From Oscillibacter sp. UBA6647 (GTDB taxonomy: Bacteria; Bacillota; Clostridia; Oscillospirales; Oscillospiraceae), in NCBI GenBank assembly GCA_002455655.1, contig DKLF01000096.1, positions 1 to 39,263 of the forward strand: 39,263 nt of DNA, in the 5' to 3' direction. Both the position numbers and the translations under genes were made by a program. Positions 8,649 through 16,200 of the stretch are shown here, in pieces. Position 1 is the first letter of the stretch, and every line of letters starts with the position of its first letter. Below the pieces are notes generated by a model that saw only the letters and a program-made list of their open reading frames with translations, was not told the DNA's origin and made no database searches.

Positions 8649-8891
8649 CTATTTCAAAAGGACGGCTACGGCGGCGCCCACGCTGATGCGGCAGGCGGCG
8701 CCAAGCTGCGCCATGGTGTGCTTCCCTTCAACGGGGACGCCCATCTCTTCGCAGCTTTTTGCAAGGGCCTCCAGCAACGCCGGGTCGGCATCGCAGGCCA
8801 GAAACGCCTTTGCGGCCTGTCCCTGCGCAATGGCCCTGTGGGACTGCTTCACGCCCACGACTCTGGATTTTCCTGTCAGTTCCTCCAGCAC
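8649..8891 (-). CDS. L7Ae/L30e-family ribosomal protein (YbxF/RplGB-like)
   Basis: This small RNA-binding protein of the L7Ae/L30e fold is usually found between rpoC and rpsL in Firmicutes, where such proteins bind kink-turn RNA. The GTG at 8891 is chosen because AGGGAG lies six bases upstream and it gives MLEELTGKSRVVGVKQSHRA, the family N-terminus; an upstream GTG at 8906 has no ribosome binding site. The 80 residues include the typical GVKQS start of the RNA-binding loop, AAKAFLACDADP in the middle and ISVGAAVAVLL at the end. A strong promoter lies just upstream, making it the first gene of this str operon. The rpoB and rpoC genes are not adjacent here. Confidence 0.85.
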   Translation of the reverse strand: MLEELTGKSRVVGVKQSHRAIAQGQAAKAFLACDADPALLEALAKSCEEMGVPVEGKHTMAQLGAACRISVGAAVAVLLK

Positions 8892-8947
8892 GGGGTTCTC
8901 CCTCACATTCGCATGGCAAAATTCGCGGAATATCCGCGCAGAATGGA

Positions 8948-8976
8948 ATTATATCATGACTTTTTGCCGCAGTCAA
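8948..8976 (-). promoter_or_regulatory. Sigma-A promoter of the str operon
   Basis: On the minus strand TTGACT (8971-8976) and a perfect TATAAT (8948-8953) are separated by 17 bases. It lies between the rpsI terminator and the L7Ae-like gene, about 57 bases before its GTG. Confidence 0.9.
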
Positions 8977-9046
8977 GCATTTGTTCCCAGTATTTCCTTT
9001 CCGGCGGACCTTTTTCGCGCACAAATCTCCATCTGTCTTTTTCAGG

Positions 9047-9079
9047 CAAAAATCCCCGGAACCAAGCGGTTCCGGGGAT
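9047..9079 (-). terminator. Terminator of the rplM-rpsI operon
   Basis: A perfect 12-bp stem (ATCCCCGGAACC, loop GCTT, GGTTCCGGGGAT on the minus strand) at 9052-9079 is followed by five T. It lies 12 bases after the rpsI stop and separates this operon from the str operon. Confidence 0.9.
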
Positions 9080-9090
9080 CTCTCGAAAAA

Positions 9091-9495
9091 TCAACGCTTG
9101 GAGAACTGAGGTGCGCGGCGGGCGGCCTTGAGACCGTACTTCTTGCGCTCCTTCATGCGGGGATCGCGGGTCAGGAAGCCGGCCTTCTTCAGGATGGGCC
9201 GGTTGTCCTCGCTGGCCAGCAGCAGGGCGCGGGCAATGCCATGGCGCAGAGCGCCGGCCTGACCGGACACGCCGCCGCCGGCAACGGTGGCCACAACGTC
9301 CATCTTGCCGGTGTTGGAGGTGGACTCCAGCGGCTGACGGACCACCATCTTCAGGGTATCCAGACCGAAATACTCGTCAATGTCCCGGCCATTGATGACA
9401 ATGGAGCCGGTACCGTTGGGGAACAGGTGAACGCGAGCCACGGAGGACTTTCTCCGGCCTGTGCCGTACAGATAGGGCTTCTTAGACTGATACAT
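9091..9495 (-). CDS. rpsI: 30S ribosomal protein S9
   Basis: S9 is a 30S head protein whose C-terminal tail reaches the P-site tRNA. The 134-residue frame starts MYQSKKPYLYGTGRRKSSVARV and contains VNGRD-like NGRDIDEYF, the VAGGGVSGQAGALRHGIARALL segment and the terminal RRAPQFSKR; the SKR tail is the part that touches tRNA. The YGTGRRK motif marks the usual family start and the leader of about nine residues before it is a common extension. The gene begins 14 bases after rplM, the classic rplM-rpsI pair, and is followed by a strong terminator. Confidence 0.97.
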   Translation of the reverse strand: MYQSKKPYLYGTGRRKSSVARVHLFPNGTGSIVINGRDIDEYFGLDTLKMVVRQPLESTSNTGKMDVVATVAGGGVSGQAGALRHGIARALLLASEDNRPILKKAGFLTRDPRMKERKKYGLKAARRAPQFSKR

Positions 9496-9509
9496 TCTGT
9501 TCTTCCTCC

Positions 9510-9941
9510 TTATTCCGCGTCGAGCGCCACGGGCATCTGTGCCTGCTGCTCATGGTTTTCGCCGGCATAGATGTGCAGCCGGGTCAGAGAAGAGCGGCCC
9601 ACGCTGTTCTTGGGCAGCATGCCCCGGACAGCCTCGCGCATGGCAAGCTCCGGCTTCTCCTGCATCAGGATGCGATAGGGAGTCTCCTTCAGGCCGCCGA
9701 TCCAGCCGGAATGTCTCCGGTAGATCTTCTGGTTGCCCTTGTCGCCGGTCAGCACCGCCTTGGAGGCGTTGATGATCACCACAAAGTCGCCGCAGTCGGC
9801 ATGGGGGGTAAAGGTGGTCTTGGTCTTGCCGCGCAGAATGTCGGCAGCGCGGACGGCCGTCTTGCCCAAGGGCTTGCCGGCGGCGTCCAGGATGTACCAC
9901 TTGCGCTCAATATTGGACGCGTTGGCCATAAAAGTGGACAT
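9510..9941 (-). CDS. rplM: 50S ribosomal protein L13
   Basis: L13 is an early-assembly protein of the large subunit. The 143-residue frame reads MSTFMANASNIERKWYILDA at the start, then GKPLGKTAVRAADILRGK, DFVVIINASKAVLTGDK and YRRHSGWIGGLKETPY, all typical. The ATG at 9941 has GGAGG seven bases upstream; a second ATG five codons later is possible but worse placed. The C-terminus (RLHIYAGENHEQQAQMPVAL) is normal. It is the first gene of a two-gene operon with its own promoter and a structured leader. Confidence 0.97.
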   Translation of the reverse strand: MSTFMANASNIERKWYILDAAGKPLGKTAVRAADILRGKTKTTFTPHADCGDFVVIINASKAVLTGDKGNQKIYRRHSGWIGGLKETPYRILMQEKPELAMREAVRGMLPKNSVGRSSLTRLHIYAGENHEQQAQMPVALDAE

Positions 9942-9957
9942 GTTCTTTCCTCCGTAT

Positions 9958-10012
9958 ATGAAATTCTTGATCTTCTTTACAAACCTGAACGATCAGGGTA
10001 AAATCAAAGCAC
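9958..10012 (-). promoter_or_regulatory. rplM: Candidate L13 leader (ribosomal protein autoregulation)
   Basis: The 5' leader between promoter and rplM folds, by eye, into a hairpin CCTGA-TCGT-TCAGG enclosed by a second helix CTTTGAT/ATCAAG. This two-helix arrangement upstream of rplM resembles the Firmicutes L13 leader, in which L13 binds its own mRNA. The assignment rests on location and pairing only. Confidence 0.4.
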
Positions 10013-10017
10013 GTTTA

Positions 10018-10046
10018 TTTATACCACCCTATTTCGGCAATGTCAA
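10018..10046 (-). promoter_or_regulatory. rplM: Sigma-A promoter of rplM-rpsI
   Basis: On the minus strand a perfect TTGACA (10041-10046) is separated by 17 bases from TATAAA (10018-10023). The region upstream is very A/T rich, consistent with an UP-like element. Confidence 0.9.
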
Positions 10047-10140
10047 CACAAATCTGATTTAGATATATAATACCTTCTATTATCTTCTCTTTTCTCTTAA
10101 TATCTCTTGAAATCGCTCATTCAATTTTTGATTTTTACAA

Positions 10141-10169
10141 AAAGAACGGGGGCACTTCTCCGCCCCCGT
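10141..10169 (-). terminator. Terminator after bofA
   Basis: An 8-bp GC-rich stem (ACGGGGGC against GCCCCCGT, 8-base loop) at 10146-10169 is followed on the minus strand by TCTTTTTGT. It lies 35 bases after the bofA stop. Confidence 0.85.
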
Positions 10170-10203
10170 CTTTCATCAAGCACCTAATTTTAATATGTAG
10201 CCG

Positions 10204-10467
10204 CTAAAGAATCCACTGCACCAGTAACAGAAGAACAAACCCCGGCAGGCCCAGAATCCCCACCACCAGGGCATTCCAGATGTTCAGGCCCAGTGCGATG
10301 CCGGTCCACGGGGCTGTCAGCCCAGCAAGATACAACGCGAGAAAGCCCAGAAAGGTGTTGGCCAACAGCTTGACGGCCAGCTTCAACGGCGCCTTGAAAA
10401 TACGCAGCAGCGCCGCCAGCAGAAACACCGCCAGCACTCCCAGGATGATTTTATGACTTAAGTCCAT
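10204..10467 (-). CDS. bofA: BofA family pro-sigma-K processing regulator
   Basis: BofA is an integral membrane protein of the outer forespore membrane that holds the SpoIVFB protease inactive until the sigma-K checkpoint is passed. The ATG at 10467 with AGGAGG upstream gives 87 residues starting MDLSHKIILGVLAVFLLAAL. There are two to three hydrophobic helices, and the C-terminal segment LGLNIWNALVVGILGLPGFVLLLL matches the conserved family end. The start overlaps the end of yaaL by 10 bases. The yaaL-bofA order is the same as in Bacillus subtilis, but recR is not upstream here. It implies a spore-forming lineage, although bofA can persist in asporogenous relatives. Confidence 0.87.
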   Translation of the reverse strand: MDLSHKIILGVLAVFLLAALLRIFKAPLKLAVKLLANTFLGFLALYLAGLTAPWTGIALGLNIWNALVVGILGLPGFVLLLLVQWIL

Positions 10468-10721
10468 GTGGCGGCCTCCTCTGTCCGGGTCATCGCCGCC
10501 GTGTCGGGGCAGCGGGCCTTGATGGCGCGGATCAGGTAATTGCACCGGGCTTTGGCCGCGCTGATCTGGTAGACGCAGGACTCCACCAGCTCCGGGTCCG
10601 TTGCCAGATCGAACTGTCGATATGCCAGAGACAGCTCGCCTTGGGCCGCGCGCAGCTCGCTTTGCAGGACCGACAGCTCAGACTCCTGCACAGGACGCTT
10701 GGTAAAGAATACGTTTTTCAT
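10458..10721 (-). CDS. yaaL: DUF2508 family protein (YaaL-like)
   Basis: This is a short soluble protein of unknown function, 87 residues, starting MKNVFFTKRPVQESELSVLQ with GGGGGAG before the ATG. The middle (LRAAQGELSLAYRQFDLATDPELVESCVYQISAAKARCNYLIRAIK) is an amphipathic helical hairpin matching the DUF2508/YaaL pattern, including the conserved segment A-Y-x-x-F-D-x-A-x-D-P-E-L-V-E. The call is supported by the overlapping bofA gene, its constant partner in Firmicutes. It is divergent from tadA across a 78-base gap. Confidence 0.82.
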   Translation of the reverse strand: MKNVFFTKRPVQESELSVLQSELRAAQGELSLAYRQFDLATDPELVESCVYQISAAKARCNYLIRAIKARCPDTAAMTRTEEAATWT

Positions 10722-10762
10722 ATGACTCCCCCGTTTCTTTGCGCACTATATCTTACGGGGAG

Positions 10763-10781
10763 TTTGGACAATTATTCCAAA
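10763..10781. promoter_or_regulatory. Inverted repeat between yaaL and tadA
   Basis: TTTGGA and TCCAAA flank a 7-base AT-rich centre in the divergent intergenic region. It could be an operator or simply part of overlapping weak promoters (TTGGAC and TATACG on the plus strand lie 15 bases apart). No better promoter was found for either gene. Confidence 0.3.
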
Positions 10782-10799
10782 TTCTATACGGAGGTTTTC

Positions 10800-11261
10800 A
10801 TGGAGCACGAGGATTTTATGCGCCGGGCGCTGGCGCTGGCCCGGGAGGCCGCGGAAGCCGGGGAGGTTCCCGTGGGCTGCGTCATTGTCCGGGAGGGCGA
10901 AATTGTCGGAGAGGGCCGCAATCGGCGGGAGGAACGCGGCCTTGCCTCCGCCCACGCAGAGATGGACGCCATTGCCGCCGCCAATCGCCGCCTTGGAGAC
11001 TGGCGGCTGGAGGACTGCTCCCTGTATGTGACGCTGGAGCCCTGCCCCATGTGCGCCGGGGCAATCTTGAATGCCCGGATTGCCAAAGTTTTTTACGGCG
11101 CGCGGGACGGGGTCTTTGGTGCCTGCGGCGGGGTAACAAATCTGTTTATGGAGAGCTTTCCCAACCCGCCCGCGCTGGTGGGCGGGATTTTGGCAGAGGA
11201 GTGCCGTGCGCTTCTGGCCTCGTTTTTTCAATCTCTCCGGAATGGCGATCACGGCAAATAA
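10800..11261 (+). CDS. tadA: tRNA-specific adenosine deaminase
   Basis: TadA converts adenosine 34 of tRNA-Arg(ACG) to inosine. The ATG at 10800 is chosen because GGAGG lies just upstream; the frame is open further left but without a start signal. The 153-residue protein begins MEHEDFMRRALALAREAAEA and carries the zinc and catalytic signature HAE at 52-54 and PCPMC at 81-85, with ILNARIAKVFYGARD after it. Length and motifs are normal for bacterial TadA. A short C-terminal segment FFQSLRNGDHGK is basic, as in relatives. A hairpin terminator follows 44 bases downstream. Confidence 0.95.
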   Translation: MEHEDFMRRALALAREAAEAGEVPVGCVIVREGEIVGEGRNRREERGLASAHAEMDAIAAANRRLGDWRLEDCSLYVTLEPCPMCAGAILNARIAKVFYGARDGVFGACGGVTNLFMESFPNPPALVGGILAEECRALLASFFQSLRNGDHGK

Positions 11262-11304
11262 CGGCTTCTCTTTTTTGTCCGCTTCCATGCATTCCATGAA
11301 ATAA

Positions 11305-11340
11305 AGCAGATGGCGCGTTTGCGCCGCCTGCTTTTCTTTT
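11305..11340. terminator. Bidirectional terminator between tadA and the YeiH-family gene
   Basis: The stem AGCAG, internal bulge, GGCGC with loop GTTT and GCGCC, bulge, CTGCT at 11305-11332 is followed by TTTCTTTT on the plus strand and by TTATTT on the minus strand. It separates two convergent genes. Confidence 0.7.
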
Positions 11341-11418
11341 CAGTCCGAATCCCCGAAGGACTTCCCCCAGCCGGAACTCCGCAGACGAAAATTCTCTTGC
11401 GATCTTCTCCGTCCTGTA

Positions 11419-12456
11419 TTACCAGATACCCAAGGTCCTTTGCAGCACAAGGCTGACCGCGGTAATACCCACCCAACAGCAGGCTCCCAGGGCCAAAGGC
11501 TTCCCTCCGGTTTTAATCAACTCGACGAGATTGCTGTTCAGCCCAATGGCGGCCATTGCCACCACAATAAAAAACTTGCTCAGTTCCTTCACCGGGCCAA
11601 AAACCGCCGCCGGAACCCCCATCCGCAGCGCCACGGTGGTGACAACGGAGGCCGCCACGAAGTAGAGAATAAAGAAAGGGAAAATATCCCGGAGCCGCAG
11701 GGCCTTCCCCGTGCCCCCGGCAGCCTTTTCCCGGCGGGCGCGCATCAGAGCCAGCACCAGCGTGATGGGAATGATGGCAAGGGTTCTGGTCAGCTTTACA
11801 GTCACGGCCTTGTCCAGCGTAGCAGACCCGAGATTCCACATACTGTCCCATGTGGAAGCGGCGGCGGTGACGGAGGAGGTATCGTTGATAGCCGTGCCTG
11901 CAAACACGCCGAATGCCTCGCCGGAACCGGTGTCAAAGCCCAACACACTTCCAAGGAGAGGAAACAGTACCGCCGCCAACACATTAAAAAAGAAAATCAC
12001 CGAGATGGCCTGCGCCACCTCTTTATCGTCCGCGTCGATCACAGGGGCGGTGGCGGCGATGGCGCTGCCGCCGCAGATGGAGGAGCCTACCCCCACTAGC
12101 GTGGAGATGTTTCCGGGGATGCGAAGCGCCCTGTGCAGCGCGGCGGCAATCACAAGAGAGGTTGCGATGGTGCACAGGATGATGGGCAGGGACTGCTTCC
12201 CCGTCTCGATCACCACCCGCAGATTCATCCCAAAGCCAAGTAAAATCACTGCCCACTGAAGAATCTTTTTGGAGGCAAATTTAATTCCGCTCTCCAAACG
12301 GCTCCTGCTTCGCAGGAAAAGCGCGATCACCATTCCCGCCAGAATGGCAATCACCGCCCCGCCCACCACAGGAAACCGCTTGCCCAGCAGCCAGGACGGC
12401 GCGGCAATCGCCAGACATAGCAACAGCCCCAGCCCGTTTTTCTTTAAAAATTGCAT
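11419..12456 (-). CDS. YeiH family putative sulfate exporter (UPF0324)
   Basis: This is an integral membrane protein of 345 residues with about ten hydrophobic helices. Family segments include KKILQWAVILLGFGMNLRVV, the strongly conserved VGVGSSICGGSAIAATAPVI and the intramembrane FFFNVLAAVLFPLLG, followed by GVFAGTAINDTSSVTAAAST; these identify the YeiH/UPF0324 family. Members are proposed to export sulfate or sulfite-related anions, but the substrate is not established. The ATG is preceded by GAGGAGAG. The gene stands alone between a terminator and its own promoter, which contains a perfect palindrome overlapping the -10 box, so a dedicated repressor is likely. Confidence 0.9.
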   Translation of the reverse strand: MQFLKKNGLGLLLCLAIAAPSWLLGKRFPVVGGAVIAILAGMVIALFLRSRSRLESGIKFASKKILQWAVILLGFGMNLRVVIETGKQSLPIILCTIATSLVIAAALHRALRIPGNISTLVGVGSSICGGSAIAATAPVIDADDKEVAQAISVIFFFNVLAAVLFPLLGSVLGFDTGSGEAFGVFAGTAINDTSSVTAAASTWDSMWNLGSATLDKAVTVKLTRTLAIIPITLVLALMRARREKAAGGTGKALRLRDIFPFFILYFVAASVVTTVALRMGVPAAVFGPVKELSKFFIVVAMAAIGLNSNLVELIKTGGKPLALGACCWVGITAVSLVLQRTLGIW

Positions 12457-12489
12457 TGGTCTCTCCTCTTTTCACAAAACTCTCTCGCT

Positions 12490-12518
12490 ATCATACGCCT
12501 TCTGAGGCGTAAATTCAA
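12490..12518 (-). promoter_or_regulatory. Promoter of the YeiH-family gene with operator-like palindrome
   Basis: On the minus strand TTGAAT (12513-12518) and TATGAT (12490-12495) are 17 bases apart. A perfect inverted repeat TACGCC-6-GGCGTA at 12494-12511 fills the spacer and overlaps the -10 box, an ideal repressor site. Confidence 0.75.
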
Positions 12519-12626
12519 ACGTCTTATTTGTTTTTAATTGACGGTAGGAGATTTCATACTTTTGTATGTTTTTTACCAGCAGTACCAATCAAAACAACTA
12601 ACACTGTGTCGCAACTGTGTAGCGCA

Positions 12627-12657
12627 AAAGGCGGAGGGGAAATCCCCTCCGCTTTTT
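12627..12657 (-). terminator. Terminator after the small membrane protein gene
   Basis: A perfect 9-bp stem GCGGAGGGG/CCCCTCCGC with 4-base loop lies at 12631-12652. It has T/A-rich flanks on both sides and can work in both directions. The same stem recurs at 13212-13233. Confidence 0.7.
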
Positions 12658-12730
12658 AATGCCACGACGCATGGGAGCTTCTTGTGTCCTTCTGTGACAG
12701 CCAAGAACGGACGCTCGGGGGCAGGTAGAT

Positions 12731-13108
12731 TTATATTTTTTTCAAATACACAATGTAACAAGCCGCCGCCGAAACCGCAAAGCCTACTGCTATCCGGCCC
12801 GCGTCACTTTCTACCCAACCCAAAAACCGCATGCCTGCAGACACTACCACCGCCCCATAGTAAAGCCCCGCCCCGAGTGGAATCGCCCAGCATTCAGGTA
12901 TTTTTGTACATAAAAGCAAGGCGGCGGATATGCATGGAAACGCAAAGAACATAAGAAACATTGCCCCGCATGACTCGGCGAAGCTGCCTAGAAGAAGTGA
13001 GAAAACTCCGCCAAAAAGGAGTGTAAAAGATATAGAGACTAAAACATAAAGTAGCGCCGCTCCTCGTCTGGTGTCCGTAAGCTTCAATATTGATTTAAAA
13101 ATTTTCAC
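12731..13108 (-). CDS. Small integral membrane protein of unknown function
   Basis: I do not recognise a family. The GTG at 13108 has AAGGTGG eight bases upstream and gives 125 residues starting MKIFKSILKLTDTRRG; a GTG four codons earlier would overlap the ribosome binding site. There are four hydrophobic segments (about residues 16-44, 47-68, 75-92 and 103-120) and the C-terminus ends YLKKI, so both ends are probably cytosolic. The gene is bracketed by two near-identical terminator hairpins, the upstream one belonging to the giant phage gene. It is therefore either the outermost gene of the prophage or the last host gene before it; which cannot be decided here. Confidence 0.6.
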   Translation of the reverse strand: MKIFKSILKLTDTRRGAALLYVLVSISFTLLFGGVFSLLLGSFAESCGAMFLMFFAFPCISAALLLCTKIPECWAIPLGAGLYYGAVVVSAGMRFLGWVESDAGRIAVGFAVSAAACYIVYLKKI

Positions 13109-13207
13109 CCAAATTACCACCTTTTTAAAGAAAGCTGATATATGATTAAACTTAGCATACCTTGTCGGGGAGAAAATGGCAAGAGCGCAACTTAAGTTTA
13201 TGACCCA

Positions 13208-13233
13208 AAAAGCGGAGGGGAAACCCCCTCCGC
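13208..13233 (-). terminator. Terminator of the phage late operon
   Basis: A perfect 9-bp stem GCGGAGGGG/CCCCTCCGC with 4-base loop at 13212-13233 is followed on the minus strand by TTTTTGGG. It lies eight bases after the stop of the 1580-residue gene and probably ends the late transcript. Confidence 0.85.
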
Positions 13234-13240
13234 CTGTCCT

Positions 13241-16200
13241 TTATTGATACGGGTTCTTTTTCCACGAGCTGTTGATTAACTTCCACACTGCATCCTTTTG
13301 TTCCCTTGACAAACCGCTTGCCTCCAGCGCAGATCTTGCTTCTGCCTGCGAAATACTTCCATTGTCGTTTCCGTCCAATGCCCCTCGTATGCTCATGTAG
13401 TTCTCAATAGAAATTCCGGCCTTGACAGCAATTTTTACTTTTTCATAGCTGCTGCCGACTAGAGCTACCCCGTACTTCTCGTGCAGGGCGATGTATTCAG
13501 GCGCTGAAACACCGAGATCCCGTTTTGCGGACTGAGCATTGTCAATCCACGTGTCATTCACAGACCCAGTCGTCACGGTTTTGACTGCCTGTGCCTTTGC
13601 GTACTGGTACAGTTTGGCAACGTAATCAGCCTTTTCATCGTCTGTCATGGACTTATAATATTCAGCGCTTGTCGCCGCGTTCAAAAGATTGTATTTCTCT
13701 TTTCCGAGGGCCACTGCATATTTCAAATACTCACCGGAGGACAGATTTTTTTCCTTTGGGACCTTATCTCCCCCCTGGTCCACAGAATAATTGACCTTAG
13801 TTTCGGCCCTCTGCGGGAATACAGACGTGCGCCCGGTTTTATCCGCAATCCGTTGAAGCTCCCTTTCGACGGGTCGTACCTTTACGTCAGAAACGAAGGC
13901 CGGGTTAAATACGTTGTTTGCCGTTCTTGCCGCCGCGCTGCCTTGCCCGTCCTCTCGGCCCCATGCGTCAATGTACGGGATTTGGTTGTAATCCACGCCG
14001 GGGATTTTGTTTGCAACTTTCCCGAAAAGATATTGTAAATCCGTTGGGACCTTGCTGTTTTTATCAACGTAGGTTGTCTCGCGGACCTTATCGCCCGCCC
14101 GCTCAATCTGTCCTAGAGCTGTGGGAAATACCTGCGTCACGTAGCTGGTGAGCGCGGCGGTTATAATGGCTGCGAGGACGTTTTCGCCTCGTTGCTTTGC
14201 GTATGCCGCACTTTCCACGACCTCGTTTAGTCCTTGGAGTGTGGTCATTTCAAGCATAGGATCCGAAATACTTTTAATAACAGATGCCGTGTCGTCCAGG
14301 CTCAATCCGCCGTCTTCCATCGCGGACTGAAGCTGTGCACCCATAAAAAACGGAACTGCGGCAGGGGCCAGCCAGTCTAACGTTATGGATTTTCCGTTTT
14401 TTAAATTTAGCGCATAGCTCTGATACCCGAGAAGCTTGTCAAAATCGCGTTGGTTCTTATCCTCGTCTCCGCCCCCAGTGACCCATCCGGCGCCAGAAGC
14501 CAGCATGCCTGCGGCCATCAGAACGGAGCCTGTCATACCGGACGCGATACGGTCGATGCCTTGTGTGAGTTTTGTCGTGTCTCCGCTCTTTGCCCCTCGA
14601 ATGGTGTCAATCGCGCCCATCACCGCACCAACAGGGGAGTATTCCACGCCGCGCATAAGAATATTTGCTGGGGTCTTCTTGAACGGGAGAACCCCTTCCA
14701 CAACATACCCGGCGGCTCGCTTGAACTTATTATTGCTGCTTCGCAGCCCGTTGAGACTGGACACCGCTTCGCTAAGCGCGTTCGTGTCGTTAAATGTGTT
14801 CCGCAGAGCCTCCTGCGCGGCATAGCTTCTGGCCCGGTTTAAAAGTCCGGGGTCTGCGCTGGAAAGGGACTGCACGCCGTTTGCCTTTAGGTATCCAGCA
14901 AGGCTCTGAGTGTAGATAAACTTCTTTGCAATCGTATCTTCCGCTTCCAGCAACGCACTGTTGATTTCGGAGGCCTTATTGATCGCACCCCCGAGGCCCT
15001 TATCTTTAAACGCTTTTTGTTCCGATTCAATGTTGTAAAGAGAAGTTTGCCCCTCGACAAATTTGCCCCCGTGGGACAGGAAAGCCTTTGCGTTCGCCCA
15101 ATCTGCGCGACTCTCTTTCGCAAGCTGACTTGCGGGGGAGACACCGCTGATGGATTTTGTGCGCTCGTATTTCCCCCCACTAACCGCGCTTGCAATTGCG
15201 TCCGCAACACCGCCCACGCGGTTTTTTGCAGCCACCGGAACTTGAAAGAGCGTGTTTCCAAGGATATTTCTGATGTGTGTCCGGGGGTTCCCCAGCATGG
15301 CCAGATACCGGATCGCGTCAAATTTTGCAGTGAAGGTTCCGGGGACCTGCTCCGCAACGTGCTTGAAAATACTTTCAGCCGCGCCATCCCGCGCCGCGTC
15401 ATCCTCCGCGTCCACAAAAGCCTCCACGTCCTCCGGATCAATTTCAATGGTGGTGTCGTGCTTTTGGTTGAATGAATCTACCGCTTTTTGAATGGACACA
15501 AGTTGCCCCTCAGGGCTGAGTTTGCGGAAAATCGCCTGAGCCTGCATAGCCTGTGCGGCAGTCGTTGAGTTTCGGGTGTACAGGGACAGCAGTTCGGACA
15601 CATTTGCGGTGTTGCCACTGCGCATAGCCAGAATCAATAGCTGTTGCCCCAGCGTTGTATTGTCCTTGGAAGCCACATTGGATTCAACACTTGCACGGTA
15701 TTGCTCCAGCGCCCCATCAAAGGTTTTTTCGCGGATGGCATTCTGGGCTTTTGCAACGGCCTTTTCATCCGTAATTGTATCAAATGCCAGCGTTCCGTTT
15801 GCAATTTGACTCTCGATCATGCGCACATCAGCGCCGTCAATCGCCTGCGCCCCCATGACGGTCTTCGCACTTTCCGGAACATTGCGGCCCTCAAAGTTAG
15901 TTTTCGGAACATCTACCACGCGGGCAGCGTTGGCCCCGTCATCGTGGAAGTTCGCGGCGTCGGTCTGATTTTGCAGTTGGGAATACGGATCAAAACCGGC
16001 CTGCGCACTTCCCAAACTGCCATCGGCCCAACTTGCGTCGCCCATAGGCTGGGGAGCCTCTACAAACTCCCCGTTTTCAAGACGCTTTTTGCCTGTAAAT
16101 ATGTCCAAAAGAATATCATTCTTGACATTTGCGTTTGAACTGGGTATACTATTTGTAGCGGAAACCACAGGATCAGGAGGCGTCTCGGACGTAAGCTGCG

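Noticed and set aside
8602..9570. 322-codon plus-strand frame between rpsL and rplM
   Set aside because: It runs through the str promoter, a terminator and three minus-strand genes; no start signal.
12538..12954. 138-codon plus-strand frame near the prophage edge
   Set aside because: It crosses a terminator hairpin and lies antisense to the membrane protein gene; no homology pattern.
12631..13233. Terminator stem repeats as attL/attR
   Set aside because: Each copy is a working terminator followed by T-runs, and the rest of the prophage lies only to one side; an att pair would flank the whole element.
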